64,000 nt of DNA from Gaetbulibacter sp. 4G1 (GCF_002741945.1 NZ_MDVN01000001.1:62001-126000), one strand, 5' to 3'. Numbered from the stretch's first letter, positions 48,483-57,437 are shown. The notes: generated by a model not told the origin, from the letters alone. Program-made: numbers and translations.

Positions 48483-49781
48483 TTATTTCCTTTCCCCAGC
48501 AATGCCAAAAAGGGAACTTCTAAATATTAATAAAATGACACCATAATACATTAAGTAGCTAACAAAATGTCCAATAACTGCTCCTTCTACACCAAATACT
48601 TTAATAAAATAAATACTTGTAGCATATAATATTATAATTAAAAAGGCCTCAGTTACCACATAGTGCCAAAACATTTTTTTTGCTAAAAATTGGTATGCAA
48701 TTACCATAGACAGAACCTTTAAAAAATCTCCTAACAATTGCCATAAGAACAAATCTTCAACAGGTTTAAACTCCTCAGAAAAAACAGCGGTAACAATATA
48801 TGGTTTTAATAAATAAATTAACACAAACCCAAATAGCAATATAGGTATTATCGTTTTATAAAAGCCAAAGACCTCTTTTCTGAAAGCTTTAGCAGTATTA
48901 ATTTCTGCTAATCGAGGTAAAATATAAAGCGCCATTAAAGAACTCACCAGCATTAAATAGTATTTTGATATACGCGTCATGGCTTCCCAAAAACCAGCAT
49001 CTTTATATCCAATATTTTCAATAATAAAAGATCGAATAGCTAAAGCTACTATTGGCAATAAAACAGCTGAAAACAATGCCATAACGGAATATGAACTTAA
49101 TCGTTTAAAATAACTAAAACTCACATACTTAACTTGTATAAGCGGTGTTAAACTACGTCTATTTATAATTCCGACTAAGGTGATTAAGAATATTAATGAC
49201 TCAGCTAAAACAACAGACACCAAAGCTCCTTCTAACTTTCTTTGAAAAATTAAAAGTAGCGTAATTGAAACTCCTAAAATCTGCCCAATAATATTTATTA
49301 TAATAAGTATTTTATACTTAGAAAAGCCATTCATTATGGAAAACGAAAACATATTCAAAGAATAAAAAGGCAATACAATAGCAAAAATTTTAATGACGTA
49401 GGCGTAACTATTATAATTTGGAAATATGATGTTATTAATGTTTTCTGCATTAAAATAACACAGGAGAGACACTAAAATTGAAGAAACAAATCCAATATAA
49501 TAAACCGTAGAAATAGTTCTACTTAACCTTACAATATTCTCTTTATAATCTGCTATATATTTTACAGCTCCTTTATAAAAACCTAATATAGCGACTGACT
49601 GAATAGAACTAACAAAATTTCGTAAATTCCCTATTAAAGCCAATCCTTCTGCACCAATAAAAACAGCAATGGCTTTAGAAGTTAATATCCCTGCTATCAT
49701 TCTAGTTAGAATTGCAGCAGTTTTTAACGAAGTAACTTTTATTAAAACATTGTTATTTATGTAGTCTATTAATTTTTTCAA
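48483..49781 (-). CDS. O-antigen / oligosaccharide flippase (Wzx, MATE-like), copy 2
   Basis: This 432-residue protein is a paralogue of the downstream flippase and of the same topology. The shared blocks are VFIGAEGLALIGNLRN, DAGFWEAMTRISKYYLM and LPRLAEI. The start is a TTG at 49781. It is the first gene of a four-gene unit (flippase, flippase, phosphoethanolamine transferase, GT4). A second flippase suggests two glycans or divergence after tandem duplication. Confidence 0.87.
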   Translation of the reverse strand: MKKLIDYINNNVLIKVTSLKTAAILTRMIAGILTSKAIAVFIGAEGLALIGNLRNFVSSIQSVAILGFYKGAVKYIADYKENIVRLSRTISTVYYIGFVSSILVSLLCYFNAENINNIIFPNYNSYAYVIKIFAIVLPFYSLNMFSFSIMNGFSKYKILIIINIIGQILGVSITLLLIFQRKLEGALVSVVLAESLIFLITLVGIINRRSLTPLIQVKYVSFSYFKRLSSYSVMALFSAVLLPIVALAIRSFIIENIGYKDAGFWEAMTRISKYYLMLVSSLMALYILPRLAEINTAKAFRKEVFGFYKTIIPILLFGFVLIYLLKPYIVTAVFSEEFKPVEDLFLWQLLGDFLKVLSMVIAYQFLAKKMFWHYVVTEAFLIIILYATSIYFIKVFGVEGAVIGHFVSYLMYYGVILLIFRSSLFGIAGERK

Positions 49782-49882
49782 TTAATACGAGTTTTCTTTT
49801 CTTAAAAAAGTTAGTTTTTTATTGCAATTTTTTATAAAAACAAGAAATAGCGTTTAAATTTCTGTCATTTTTCTGGATGAAC

Positions 49883-49890
49883 CAAATATA
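49883..49890 (-). promoter_or_regulatory. Possible promoter of the flippase operon, -7 box TATATTTG
   Basis: TATATTTG on the minus strand would start a transcript with a leader of ~95 nt before the TTG at 49781. No JUMPstart-like element was seen. Confidence 0.4.
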
Positions 49891-49968
49891 CAAAATCATT
49901 TAACGTATATGGCCTAATATTAGTATATATATAAGAGTATACCGAATAATACAATCTATAAAAAACCA

Positions 49969-50208
49969 CTATTTCCGCTTTAAAAACAAATAGTATAAAT
50001 TAACCGAAAAAATTGCAACATTGGCAATAATTATTGGCAAACCAATTCTTAAAGTAGGCATTAAGAATCCATATATAACAAACAAAATACAGCCTGTCAT
50101 GTTTACAAAACGTAATGTCTTGACGTTTTTCATGGTAAAAGATATAAGCACCATTAATGATGCCAAATAGCCTATGTACTCTGTTCCTGTAATTCCGAAT
50201 AACTCCAT
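49969..50208 (-). CDS. Small YgjV-like / PQ-loop-type membrane protein
   Basis: This 79-residue protein has three hydrophobic helices (residues ~10-27, 33-49, 52-73), with YIGYLASLMVLISFTMKNVKTLRFVN, a pattern seen in YgjV-like and SemiSWEET-like proteins. Homologues are sometimes labelled uroporphyrinogen decarboxylase, which this sequence cannot be (too short, wholly hydrophobic). The substrate is unknown. It follows typA in the opposite sense of nothing else, between the typA terminator and the flippase promoter. Confidence 0.65.
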   Translation of the reverse strand: MELFGITGTEYIGYLASLMVLISFTMKNVKTLRFVNMTGCILFVIYGFLMPTLRIGLPIIIANVAIFSVNLYYLFLKRK

Positions 50209-50220
50209 AATAATTTCATA

Positions 50221-50252
50221 AAAAAAGAGAAACCCTATTAGAATTTCTCTTT
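50221..50252 (-). terminator. Terminator of typA
   Basis: On the minus strand AAAGAGAAA and TTTCTCTTT form a 9-bp stem around an 11-nt loop followed by T residues, 26 bp beyond the typA stop. Confidence 0.7.
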
Positions 50253-50277
50253 AAAGAATTTTTACTAATTTAATAAA

Positions 50278-52077
50278 TTAGATTGATTTATTTCTTTTAC
50301 GTTCAACCTCCGTTAAATAGATTTTACGCAAACGTAAGAAGTTTGGTGTAACTTCTACATATTCATCTTTTTGGATATACTCTAAAGCTTCTTCTAAAGA
50401 AAATTTAATTGCTGGAACAATTTTAGCTTTATCATCTGCACCAGATGAACGAACATTACTTAACTTTTTAGTTTTTGTTACGTTAACAGTCATATCATCT
50501 CCACGAGAATTTTCCCCTATAACTTGACCTTCATAAATATCTTCTCCAGGATCAACAAAAAACTTACCTCTGTCTTGTAACTTATCAATAGAATAAGGAA
50601 TAGCTTGTCCTTTTTCCATCGATACTAAACTTCCATTTTGACGTTCTGGAATCCCGCCTTTTAAAGGCTGATATTCTTTAAAACGGTGGGCCATAATAGC
50701 CTCACCTGCTGTTGCAGTTAAAAGTTGATTACGTAACCCTATAATACCTCTTGATGGCACTAAAAACTCACAAACCATTCTATCGCCTTTAGCCTCCATA
50801 CTTAACATTTCGCCTTTACGAAGTGTTACCATTTCTATTGCTTTGCCAGATACTGTTTCAGGTAAATCAATAGTCATTTCTTCAACAGGCTCACATTTAA
50901 CACCATCAATTTCTTTAATGATTACTTGAGGTTGACCAATTTGTAATTCGTATCCCTCACGACGCATCGTTTCAATTAATACTGATAAGTGTAAAACTCC
51001 ACGACCAAACACCATAAACTTATCAGCACTATCCGTTTCTTCTACTCTTAATGCTAAGTTTTTTTCTAGCTCTTTTGTTAAACGATCTTTGATATGACGA
51101 GAAGTAACAAATTTTCCATCTTTACCAAAAAATGGTGAATCATTAATGGTAAACAACATACTCATTGTTGGCTCATCAATAGCTATGGTTTTTAGCCCTT
51201 CAGGAGTTTCAAAATCGGCTACAGTATCACCAATTTCAAATCCTTCTAAACCAACAATAGCACAAATATCTCCAGCTTTAACCTCTTCCACTTTCTTACG
51301 CCCTAATCCTTCAAATGTATGTAACTCCTTGATTTTAGACTTTACAATACTTCCATCTCTTTTAACTAAAGATATATTTTGCCCTACTTTTAGTTCTCCA
51401 CGTGTTAATCGCCCAATAGCAATTCTTCCCGTAAACGAAGAAAAATCTAAAGATGTAATTAGCATTTGTGTAGTCCCTTCTTCAATTTTAGGAGACGGAA
51501 TATGGTCAATAACCATATCTAATAAGGGCTCAATATTATCAGTTTCATTTTGCCAATCATCACTCATCCAATTATTCTTTGCAGAACCATAAACCGTTGG
51601 AAAATCTAACTGCCATTCTTCAGCTCCTAATTCAAACATCAAATCAAACACTTTTTCATGTACCTCATCTGGTGTACAGTTTTCTTTATCAACTTTATTG
51701 ATAACTACACATGGCTTCAACCCTAAATCAATCGCTTTTTGTAATACAAAACGCGTTTGAGGCATTGGCCCCTCAAAAGCATCAACTAAAAGCAAAACAC
51801 CATCAGCCATATTTAAAACACGCTCAACTTCTCCACCAAAATCGGCGTGACCAGGGGTGTCAATGATATTAATTTTTGTGTCTTTATAAATTACAGAAAC
51901 GTTTTTAGATGTAATTGTAATTCCACGTTCTCGTTCTAAATCATTATTATCAAGAATTAAATCACCTGTATTTTCGTTTTCACGAAATAGTTGACAATGA
52001 TACATAATCTTATCTACCAAGGTTGTTTTACCGTGATCTACGTGTGCAATAATTGCAATATTTTTAATATTAGCCAT
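50278..52077 (-). CDS. typA: Translational GTPase TypA/BipA
   Basis: This 599-residue ribosome-associated GTPase acts in 50S assembly and stress/cold response. The G1 motif AHVDHGKTT begins at residue 11. DTPGHADF and NKVD follow, and the C-terminal domain with SRGIIGLRNQLLTATAGEAIM is intact. The frame extends 33 codons upstream to 52176, but the -7 box at 52103-52110 and the SD site AAGGAG at 52085-52090 lie inside that extension, so ATG 52077 (MANIKNIAIIAHVDHG) is the start. Confidence 0.97.
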   Translation of the reverse strand: MANIKNIAIIAHVDHGKTTLVDKIMYHCQLFRENENTGDLILDNNDLERERGITITSKNVSVIYKDTKINIIDTPGHADFGGEVERVLNMADGVLLLVDAFEGPMPQTRFVLQKAIDLGLKPCVVINKVDKENCTPDEVHEKVFDLMFELGAEEWQLDFPTVYGSAKNNWMSDDWQNETDNIEPLLDMVIDHIPSPKIEEGTTQMLITSLDFSSFTGRIAIGRLTRGELKVGQNISLVKRDGSIVKSKIKELHTFEGLGRKKVEEVKAGDICAIVGLEGFEIGDTVADFETPEGLKTIAIDEPTMSMLFTINDSPFFGKDGKFVTSRHIKDRLTKELEKNLALRVEETDSADKFMVFGRGVLHLSVLIETMRREGYELQIGQPQVIIKEIDGVKCEPVEEMTIDLPETVSGKAIEMVTLRKGEMLSMEAKGDRMVCEFLVPSRGIIGLRNQLLTATAGEAIMAHRFKEYQPLKGGIPERQNGSLVSMEKGQAIPYSIDKLQDRGKFFVDPGEDIYEGQVIGENSRGDDMTVNVTKTKKLSNVRSSGADDKAKIVPAIKFSLEEALEYIQKDEYVEVTPNFLRLRKIYLTEVERKRNKSI

Positions 52078-52084
52078 AATGATG

Positions 52085-52110
52085 CTCCTTATTTTAAGCG
52101 TGCAAAGGTA
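52085..52110 (-). promoter_or_regulatory. typA promoter (TACCTTTG) and Shine-Dalgarno (AAGGAG)
   Basis: On the minus strand TACCTTTG (52110-52103) fits the -7 consensus, and transcription would begin near 52097. AAGGAG (52090-52085) is 7 nt before the ATG. This is one of only two clear SD sites I found, the other being rpsU. Confidence 0.7.
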
Positions 52111-52297
52111 CTTATAAATAATGGATAAATTATATAATAACGCCTTTTTGGATATTTCCTTTTTTGATAAACTCAAAAAAGGCTACAATATGTAGTATAC
52201 CTTTCTGGTTTTTAACAATATAAGGATGCTGTTCATATACTAAATCAGCTAAAAAACTATAATTATATTTGCATATAAAACTTACGTTTACAAATAG

Positions 52298-52305
52298 TAT
52301 CTTTG
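52298..52305 (+). promoter_or_regulatory. kdsA promoter, -7 box TATCTTTG
   Basis: TATCTTTG fits TAnnTTTG with the ATG 28 bp downstream of the box end. No good -33 element was found. Confidence 0.5.
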
Positions 52306-52332
52306 TAGCCTTAATTTGCTGAATCCTTTTTT

Positions 52333-53151
52333 ATGAATCTTCTAGACATTCCAAAAATAAAACATACAAATGCTAATAACTTCTTTCTTTTATGTGGCCC
52401 TTGCGCAATTGAAGGTGAAGAAATGGCTTTTAGAATTGCTGAGAAAGTAGTTAGCATAACAAATAAATTAGAAATTCCTTATGTATTTAAAGGCAGTTTT
52501 AAAAAAGCAAATAGAAGCAGAATAGATAGTTTTACAGGCATTGGTAACGAAAAAGCTTTAGAAATTCTTGCAAAAGTTTCGAAGGAATTTGATGTTCCTA
52601 CAGTGACAGATATACATGAAACTAGCGACGCTACTTTAGCAGCTCAATATGTAGATGTGTTACAAATACCTGCTTTTTTGGTACGTCAAACAGATTTAGT
52701 AGTAGCTGCTGCTAAAACAGGTAAAGTGGTAAACTTGAAAAAAGGACAATTTATGAGTCCTGAAGCCATGAAACATGCTGTACAAAAAGTTAAAGATGCT
52801 GGTAGTGATAAAGCTTGGATAACTGATAGAGGTACCATGTTTGGATATCAAGATATGATTGTAGATTTTAGAGGTATTCCAACCATGCGTCAATATGCAC
52901 CAACTGTTTTGGACGTAACACACTCTTTACAACAACCCAACCAATCCGTTGGAGTAACTGGCGGTCGTCCAGATATGATTGAAACTATAGCTAGAGCTGG
53001 TGTAGTTAACCATGTTGACGGCCTATTTATAGAAACACATTTTGACCCAGCTAATGCTAAAAGTGATGGTGCAAATATGCTACATCTAGATAATTTGGAA
53101 TCATTACTTTCAAATTTAGTAGCTATTAGAAAAACGGTTCAAAACTTTTAA
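52333..53151 (+). CDS. kdsA: 3-deoxy-8-phosphooctulonate synthase (Kdo-8-phosphate synthase)
   Basis: This 272-residue cytosolic TIM-barrel enzyme condenses phosphoenolpyruvate with arabinose 5-phosphate, the first committed step of Kdo synthesis for lipopolysaccharide. FLLCGPCAIEGEEMAF, VFKGSFKKANRSR, PTVTDIHE and FIETHFDPANAKSDGANML are clear. The N-terminal metal position is CGPC, and the metal-dependent or independent class is not decided here. It is transcribed singly, near the glycan block and typA. Confidence 0.96.
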   Translation: MNLLDIPKIKHTNANNFFLLCGPCAIEGEEMAFRIAEKVVSITNKLEIPYVFKGSFKKANRSRIDSFTGIGNEKALEILAKVSKEFDVPTVTDIHETSDATLAAQYVDVLQIPAFLVRQTDLVVAAAKTGKVVNLKKGQFMSPEAMKHAVQKVKDAGSDKAWITDRGTMFGYQDMIVDFRGIPTMRQYAPTVLDVTHSLQQPNQSVGVTGGRPDMIETIARAGVVNHVDGLFIETHFDPANAKSDGANMLHLDNLESLLSNLVAIRKTVQNF

Positions 53152-53182
53152 ACTACCCTCTATAAATTTAATATTCTGAGTT

Positions 53183-53560
53183 TTAAACAAACCACGCCTT
53201 TTTACTTTTGCTTAATAAGCTAGAAGCTTCGTGAAGCAGTTCAACAAAGTTTTCTTGGTCCAAATCTTCCAAAGCCTTAAGTTGAATTGAACGCACTTGT
53301 TTTCGTTTATTATCATTCTTCAAAATAGGAAATTGCTTTTCAAGAAGAACTCCTTGAACAAAAGCAACATCAACATAATCTCTTCCCTTTAAAATATTTA
53401 TATAAACCATTGGCTTTTTATCAATATTATAAAACGGGATTTTATAACTATATCTTTCTATAACTTCAGGAAGTGTATTCAAAATTAAACTTCTTACATA
53501 AAGCATTATGGATTGATATGGTTCTTTTTGATTTATGAAATATTCATCTACTGGCTTCAC
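53183..53560 (-). CDS. DUF1801 domain protein
   Basis: This 125-residue soluble protein matches the YdhG/DUF1801 fold: VDEYFINQKEPYQSIMLYVRSLIL, EVIERYSYKIPFYNIDKKPMVYI and DYVDVAFVQGVLL. The fold is structurally characterised, but its function is unknown. The start is GTG at 53560. It is convergent with kdsA and divergent from the transglutaminase-like gene. Confidence 0.8.
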   Translation of the reverse strand: MKPVDEYFINQKEPYQSIMLYVRSLILNTLPEVIERYSYKIPFYNIDKKPMVYINILKGRDYVDVAFVQGVLLEKQFPILKNDNKRKQVRSIQLKALEDLDQENFVELLHEASSLLSKSKKAWFV

Positions 53561-53591
53561 TTTCGGAATAATTTTTTATTAGTTTAGTGCT

Positions 53592-54554
53592 ATGCAAAAT
53601 AGAATATTATTTTTATTAATCTTTTTTTCATTTAGTTTATTTTCTCAAAACTATAATCATATTGATTATAAGGTGAAAAACTATTCAAATATTTTAGATA
53701 TAGAGTCTTTAAGTGAAAAAATTAGAAATGATTTTAAAACAGATGAAGAAAAGGTAAGAGCTCTTTTTGTTTGGATTGTTGAAAACATAAAATATCAAGC
53801 AAGTGGTAGTAAATGGGCAACCACAAGGTTAGAGTTTTATTTCTCTGATTACCAAAAGAAAAGAGACAAAAGGAAAAAAGAAGTGAGAATATTTGAAAAG
53901 GCCATTAAAAACAAAAGAACCAATTGCTACGGTTATTCTTTAATTTTTAATGAAACCTGCAATCTACTTAATATTGAATCGGAAATTATTCTTGGATTCT
54001 CTAGAGGAAACCTAAGTAATATTGGACAAGAAATTGACATGAAAAATCATTCTTGGAATGCAGTAAAATTAAGTAACCAATGGAAATTAATAGATATTAC
54101 TTGGGCAAATGGTTATCTTGAAGTTGAAAAGACAGATAATAATGATTATTACTATTTTAAAAGCCCAAAAGAATTTTTAAACCAACATTTACCAGGTAAT
54201 TCAAAATGGCAACTAGTTTCAAATAAAATATCGAAAAAAGACTTCATTTCAAGACCTATTCTTTATCCAAAGTATTATTCTTCAAAATTTAAACTTATAA
54301 AAGAAACCAAAGGCATCTTTAAAATGTCCAAAGAAAATAAGTACGTTAAAATAAATTTTAATGAAGTTCCTGTAGACCCCAAATTAAGTTACAGTTTTTT
54401 AAAAGATCATTTCTTAACACCCATAAAGTTAAAAAAGAATAAAGATGGTTCTCTTAATTTAAATATTAAAAATAAAAAAAAAGAAAATACCTATTTAACT
54501 CTTTATTCGAATCTCATACCTATAATAAGTTATAAGATTGAATATATTGATTAG
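53592..54554 (+). CDS. Secreted transglutaminase-like protein
   Basis: This 320-residue protein has a signal peptide (residues 1-18, ending SLFSQ) and a transglutaminase-like cysteine-protease fold. The triad is visible as C112 (RTNCYGYS), H153 (NHSWNAV) and D168 (KLIDITW). The C-terminal ~120 residues are Lys-rich and beta-like. Bacterial members include peptidases acting on cell-wall or other proteins, and the substrate is unknown. It precedes the exosortase cluster but lacks its operator palindrome. Confidence 0.85.
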   Translation: MQNRILFLLIFFSFSLFSQNYNHIDYKVKNYSNILDIESLSEKIRNDFKTDEEKVRALFVWIVENIKYQASGSKWATTRLEFYFSDYQKKRDKRKKEVRIFEKAIKNKRTNCYGYSLIFNETCNLLNIESEIILGFSRGNLSNIGQEIDMKNHSWNAVKLSNQWKLIDITWANGYLEVEKTDNNDYYYFKSPKEFLNQHLPGNSKWQLVSNKISKKDFISRPILYPKYYSSKFKLIKETKGIFKMSKENKYVKINFNEVPVDPKLSYSFLKDHFLTPIKLKKNKDGSLNLNIKNKKKENTYLTLYSNLIPIISYKIEYID

Positions 54555-54604
54555 CTTTTTATTTTAACAAAAATTTATAATGGTTATTTCAAAATAATTT
54601 ATTT

Positions 54605-54626
54605 ACTTTGTATTTCAAAGTACTTT
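54605..54626. promoter_or_regulatory. Operator palindrome upstream of the 204-residue membrane protein
   Basis: ACTTTGTATTTCAAAGT (54605-54621) is a near-perfect 17-bp palindrome (one mismatch per arm), and its end overlaps the perfect palindrome AAAGTACTTT (54617-54626). The second site at 55603-55624 matches it at almost every position. It ends 3 bp before the ATG, so a bound protein would block initiation. The likely ligand is the winged-helix regulator two genes away in this cluster. Confidence 0.75.
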
Positions 54627-54629
54627 TAT

Positions 54630-55244
54630 ATGGAATCAAAAGATTATTTAAAAGATATCAGTGAGATTAAAGATTTAATGAACAAATCTTCTCGTTTTAT
54701 TTCACTTAGCGGACTGTCAGGAATACTAGCCGGAGTTTATGCACTTATAGGAGCAGCAATAGCATATTGGTTAGTTGTTGAGTACAGTCATGGTACCTTA
54801 ACGTTAGATGGAAAAATATTCAGATTAGTTATGCTAGATTTGTTTTTAGTTGCAGTTTTAAGCATCATAACAGGAATATTTTTAACCACAAAAAAAGCAA
54901 AAAAGCATGGAGAAAAAATTTGGGATGCGACCTCACAGCGTTTAGTTCTTAACTTTTTAATTCCACTTGTAGTTGGTGGGTTATATATTTTAATCATTTT
55001 AAATCAACAAAAATATGGACAAACCGGGGCTTTAATGCTCATGTTTTATGGTTTAGCATTAATAAACGCTTCAAAATATAGCATTGGTGACATTCGATAT
55101 TTAGGTTTTATACAAATAATTTTAGGCTTAATTTGTGCATGGTTTCCTGGTTACGGTTTTTGGCTTTGGGTATTAGGCTTTGGGTTTATGCATATTATTT
55201 ATGGTACTTGGATGCATTATAAATATGATGTAAAAAACAAATAG
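54630..55244 (+). CDS. Uncharacterised multi-pass membrane protein preceding the regulator
   Basis: This 204-residue protein begins with a soluble helix MESKDYLKDISEIKDLMNKSSRF, then five or six transmembrane helices (about 27-48, 68-90, 110-126, 132-150, 157-190). I do not recognise a family. It is always plausible as the first gene of the CreD cluster: the winged-helix gene begins 46 bp downstream and the operator palindrome sits immediately upstream. A membrane sensor or effector of the regulator is possible (inference). Confidence 0.7.
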   Translation: MESKDYLKDISEIKDLMNKSSRFISLSGLSGILAGVYALIGAAIAYWLVVEYSHGTLTLDGKIFRLVMLDLFLVAVLSIITGIFLTTKKAKKHGEKIWDATSQRLVLNFLIPLVVGGLYILIILNQQKYGQTGALMLMFYGLALINASKYSIGDIRYLGFIQIILGLICAWFPGYGFWLWVLGFGFMHIIYGTWMHYKYDVKNK

Positions 55245-55290
55245 CATTTAAGCGACTATTTTGCTGTTAAATCAACAAACAAACTTATAA

Positions 55291-55584
55291 TTGAGCATTA
55301 TAAACAACATAAACAAAGCATTCGATCATCGTATTAGACTAGGCATAATGTCTATTTTAATGGTTAATGAATATGCAGATTTCAATATGTTAAAGGAATT
55401 ATTAGGCGCAACTGATGGTAACTTAGCAAGTCATACAAAAGCTTTAGAAAATGCAGAATACATATTGGTTGAAAAACAATTTATCGGACGAAAACCCAAT
55501 ACGCGTTACTCTACTACAAAACTTGGTAGAGCTGCTTTTAAAAAACATATTGAAGCCCTTGAAAAATTAATCAATAAACAATAA
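55291..55584 (+). CDS. Winged-helix transcriptional regulator
   Basis: This 97-residue protein is a single winged-helix domain of the ArsR/MarR-like sort. NKAFDHRIRLGIMSILMVNEY is followed by the helix-turn-helix DFNMLKELLGATDGNLASHTKALENAEYI and the wing IGRKPNTRYSTTKLGRAAF, with a final dimerisation helix. It has no sensor domain. The start is TTG at 55291. With palindromes at 54605 and 55603, I infer that it binds both and represses itself and creD onward. Confidence 0.85.
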   Translation: MSIINNINKAFDHRIRLGIMSILMVNEYADFNMLKELLGATDGNLASHTKALENAEYILVEKQFIGRKPNTRYSTTKLGRAAFKKHIEALEKLINKQ

Positions 55585-55600
55585 ATATTTTTTTATCAAT

Positions 55601-55624
55601 TAACTTTGAAATTCAAAGTACTTT
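55601..55624. promoter_or_regulatory. Operator palindrome and -7 box upstream of creD
   Basis: ACTTTGAAATTCAAAGT (55603-55619) is a perfect palindrome around a central A and overlaps AAAGTACTTT (55615-55624). TAACTTTG (55601-55608), a good TAnnTTTG -7 box, overlaps its left arm, so binding would occlude the promoter. The ATG of creD follows 11 bp later. Confidence 0.8.
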
Positions 55625-55635
55625 AAAATAACATC

Positions 55636-57009
55636 ATGGAAAACACAAGCAAACAACAAAACAAATTTGGAAATTGGATAAAAACATCAATAACAGCAAA
55701 AATGCTTATAGTTGGCTTTTTAACATTCGTTTTACTAATACCTCTTTTTTTTATTGAGGACTTAATTAGAGAACGATCGTATAGACAAACAGAAGTAATC
55801 AATGAAATTAATCAACAATGGGGAAATGAAGTCCTAATTTATGGTCCTATATTGAAGGTACCATATAAAATATATAAAGAAAAAACAGTAACAGATAAAA
55901 AAACAAAAAAAGTATATACTGAAACTATCGAAGAAATTTACAGTGCTTATTTTTTTCCAGAAAATTTAAATATAAATTCAAGTCTAAATCCTGAAGAAAA
56001 AAAGCGGGGTATTTATACCACTGCTGTTTATAATAGCAAAATGCAAATAACAGGTTCATTTATTAAACCTGATTTTAGTGATATCGAAATTAATGATAAA
56101 GATATCCTTTGGAACAAAGCAAAAATCATAATTCAATCTTCAAATGTAAAAGGCGTTAATGAAGCAAATTTAAAACTAAATCAAGCCAATTATGAACTTA
56201 CATCTAAATATAATGGACAAAAAAACTATAATTATAATGAGTTAATACTCCACACACTTGAAACTAAAAACATTAATAAAGATCAGTTGCTTTTCATAAA
56301 ACCACTAGTCTTTAATGTCAACTTTAATATAAAAGGTAGTGAACAAATACGTTTTATACCAACTGGAAGGCAAACCGAAGCTCAAATTACTTCCAATTGG
56401 AAATCAGCTAACTTTTTTGGTGAATTTTTACCTTATAACGATGATAAAATAAATGATAGTGGGTTTAACGCAAAATGGAAAATTTTAGATCTAAACAGAC
56501 CTTTTTCTCAAGAGCATTATAATGGCATTCCAGATTTAAAAGAGTTTGCTTTTGGTGTAAACTTTATGATACCCGTAGACGAATATCAAAAAAGCGAACG
56601 CTCTGCAAAATATGGTTTTCTTGTTATAGGGCTTACATTTTTAATTTTCTTTTTAATACAAACCATGAGTAAAATAGATATTCACCCATTTCAATATTTA
56701 ATGATTGGTATAGCGCTTACTATGTTTTACACTTTACTGGTTTCAATATCAGAGCATAGTAACTTCTTAAAAGCTTATTTAATTGCAGGAACTTCAGTAA
56801 TTGTACTTATCACATTATATTCTAAATCTATATTAAAAACACTTAAGTTTCCGCTATTTATTGGGTTATCATTAACCGCTTTATATACTTTTATTTATGT
56901 GATAATTCAGTTAGAAAATTATGCCCTTTTAGTGGGCAGTATAGGGTTATTCTTAATCTTATCAATCGTCATGTTTGTATCAAGAAAAATAGATTGGAAC
57001 AATGGTTAA
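55636..57009 (+). CDS. creD: Inner-membrane protein CreD
   Basis: This 457-residue protein matches CreD. An N-terminal TM (residues ~18-40) precedes a large periplasmic domain (residues 45-330; LIEDLIRERSYRQTEVINEI, FIKPDFSDIEI, GFNAKWKILDLNRPF). Five or six TMs follow (from KYGFLVIGLTFLIFFLIQT onward). CreD in enterobacteria is induced by the CreBC system and affects envelope integrity and beta-lactam tolerance. No CreBC is present here. Its control is instead likely by the adjacent winged-helix protein. Confidence 0.9.
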   Translation: MENTSKQQNKFGNWIKTSITAKMLIVGFLTFVLLIPLFFIEDLIRERSYRQTEVINEINQQWGNEVLIYGPILKVPYKIYKEKTVTDKKTKKVYTETIEEIYSAYFFPENLNINSSLNPEEKKRGIYTTAVYNSKMQITGSFIKPDFSDIEINDKDILWNKAKIIIQSSNVKGVNEANLKLNQANYELTSKYNGQKNYNYNELILHTLETKNINKDQLLFIKPLVFNVNFNIKGSEQIRFIPTGRQTEAQITSNWKSANFFGEFLPYNDDKINDSGFNAKWKILDLNRPFSQEHYNGIPDLKEFAFGVNFMIPVDEYQKSERSAKYGFLVIGLTFLIFFLIQTMSKIDIHPFQYLMIGIALTMFYTLLVSISEHSNFLKAYLIAGTSVIVLITLYSKSILKTLKFPLFIGLSLTALYTFIYVIIQLENYALLVGSIGLFLILSIVMFVSRKIDWNNG

Positions 57010-57017
57010 TTTTATTA

Positions 57018-57122
57018 GTTAGTGATTGTGTTGGGCGTTTCCCCAAAGAAATTTGGGGTCGCGCTTTACACTATATATTTTTTTCGTGCCTCAAAAAAGG
57101 ATGCTGCTTCAATCACTAACGC
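57018..57122 (-). repeat. Structured intergenic repeat element, copy B
   Basis: The element (minus strand) starts GCGTTAGTGATTGAAGCAGC and ends near AACGCCC-AACA-CAATCACTAAC. Terminal 11-bp inverted repeats GTTAGTGATTG/CAATCACTAAC bound it at 57018-57028 and 57110-57120. Inside are conserved GCATCC, ATATAGTG-AAAGC and a CCCCAAA-TTTC-TTTGGGG hairpin. It shares these blocks with copy A at 63046-63147, which has different but still paired stems. It lies between creD and the 99-residue gene in antisense to the cluster. Confidence 0.75.
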
Positions 57123-57137
57123 AAAAAAGTATTAAGT

Positions 57138-57437
57138 ATGGATAATTTAATAAATACAAGCAAAATTATAACGCTTTTAAGTTTTGTAATTGGTACAATA
57201 TTATTTGCTCTTCAATTATATTTTAAACAATCTGATGCATTTATATCTCCTGGTCTAATCTTTGTCATTATTGCTTTAATCATAAACTCTATTTCATTAT
57301 TAGCTTTAACTTTTTCATTATTAGGTAGTACTAAACGTAAAATAGAAATACTTCAAACCTGTGGCATTGTATTATTAAATATACCAATAGCAATCTTGTA
57401 TTTCTATATACTAATATTAACCGAGTTTCGAGTTTAA
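57138..57437 (+). CDS. Small three-pass membrane protein of the exosortase K cluster
   Basis: This 99-residue protein has three hydrophobic helices (about 9-27, 38-60, 73-95) and no charged catalytic residues. I recognise no family. It begins 128 bp after creD, across the structured repeat, and is followed after 11 bp by the DUF2809 gene, so it is likely the first gene of a five-gene subunit ending with the MSEP-CTERM protein. Confidence 0.65.
   Translation: MDNLINTSKIITLLSFVIGTILFALQLYFKQSDAFISPGLIFVIIALIINSISLLALTFSLLGSTKRKIEILQTCGIVLLNIPIAILYFYILILTEFRV

Noticed and set aside
49969-50208. Uroporphyrinogen decarboxylase label for the 79-residue protein
   Set aside because: The protein is a three-helix hydrophobic polypeptide with no resemblance to that enzyme. 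The label would be a propagated error.
52078-52176. N-terminal extension of typA
   Set aside because: The promoter and SD site lie inside it, and the protein start at 52077 matches the family.
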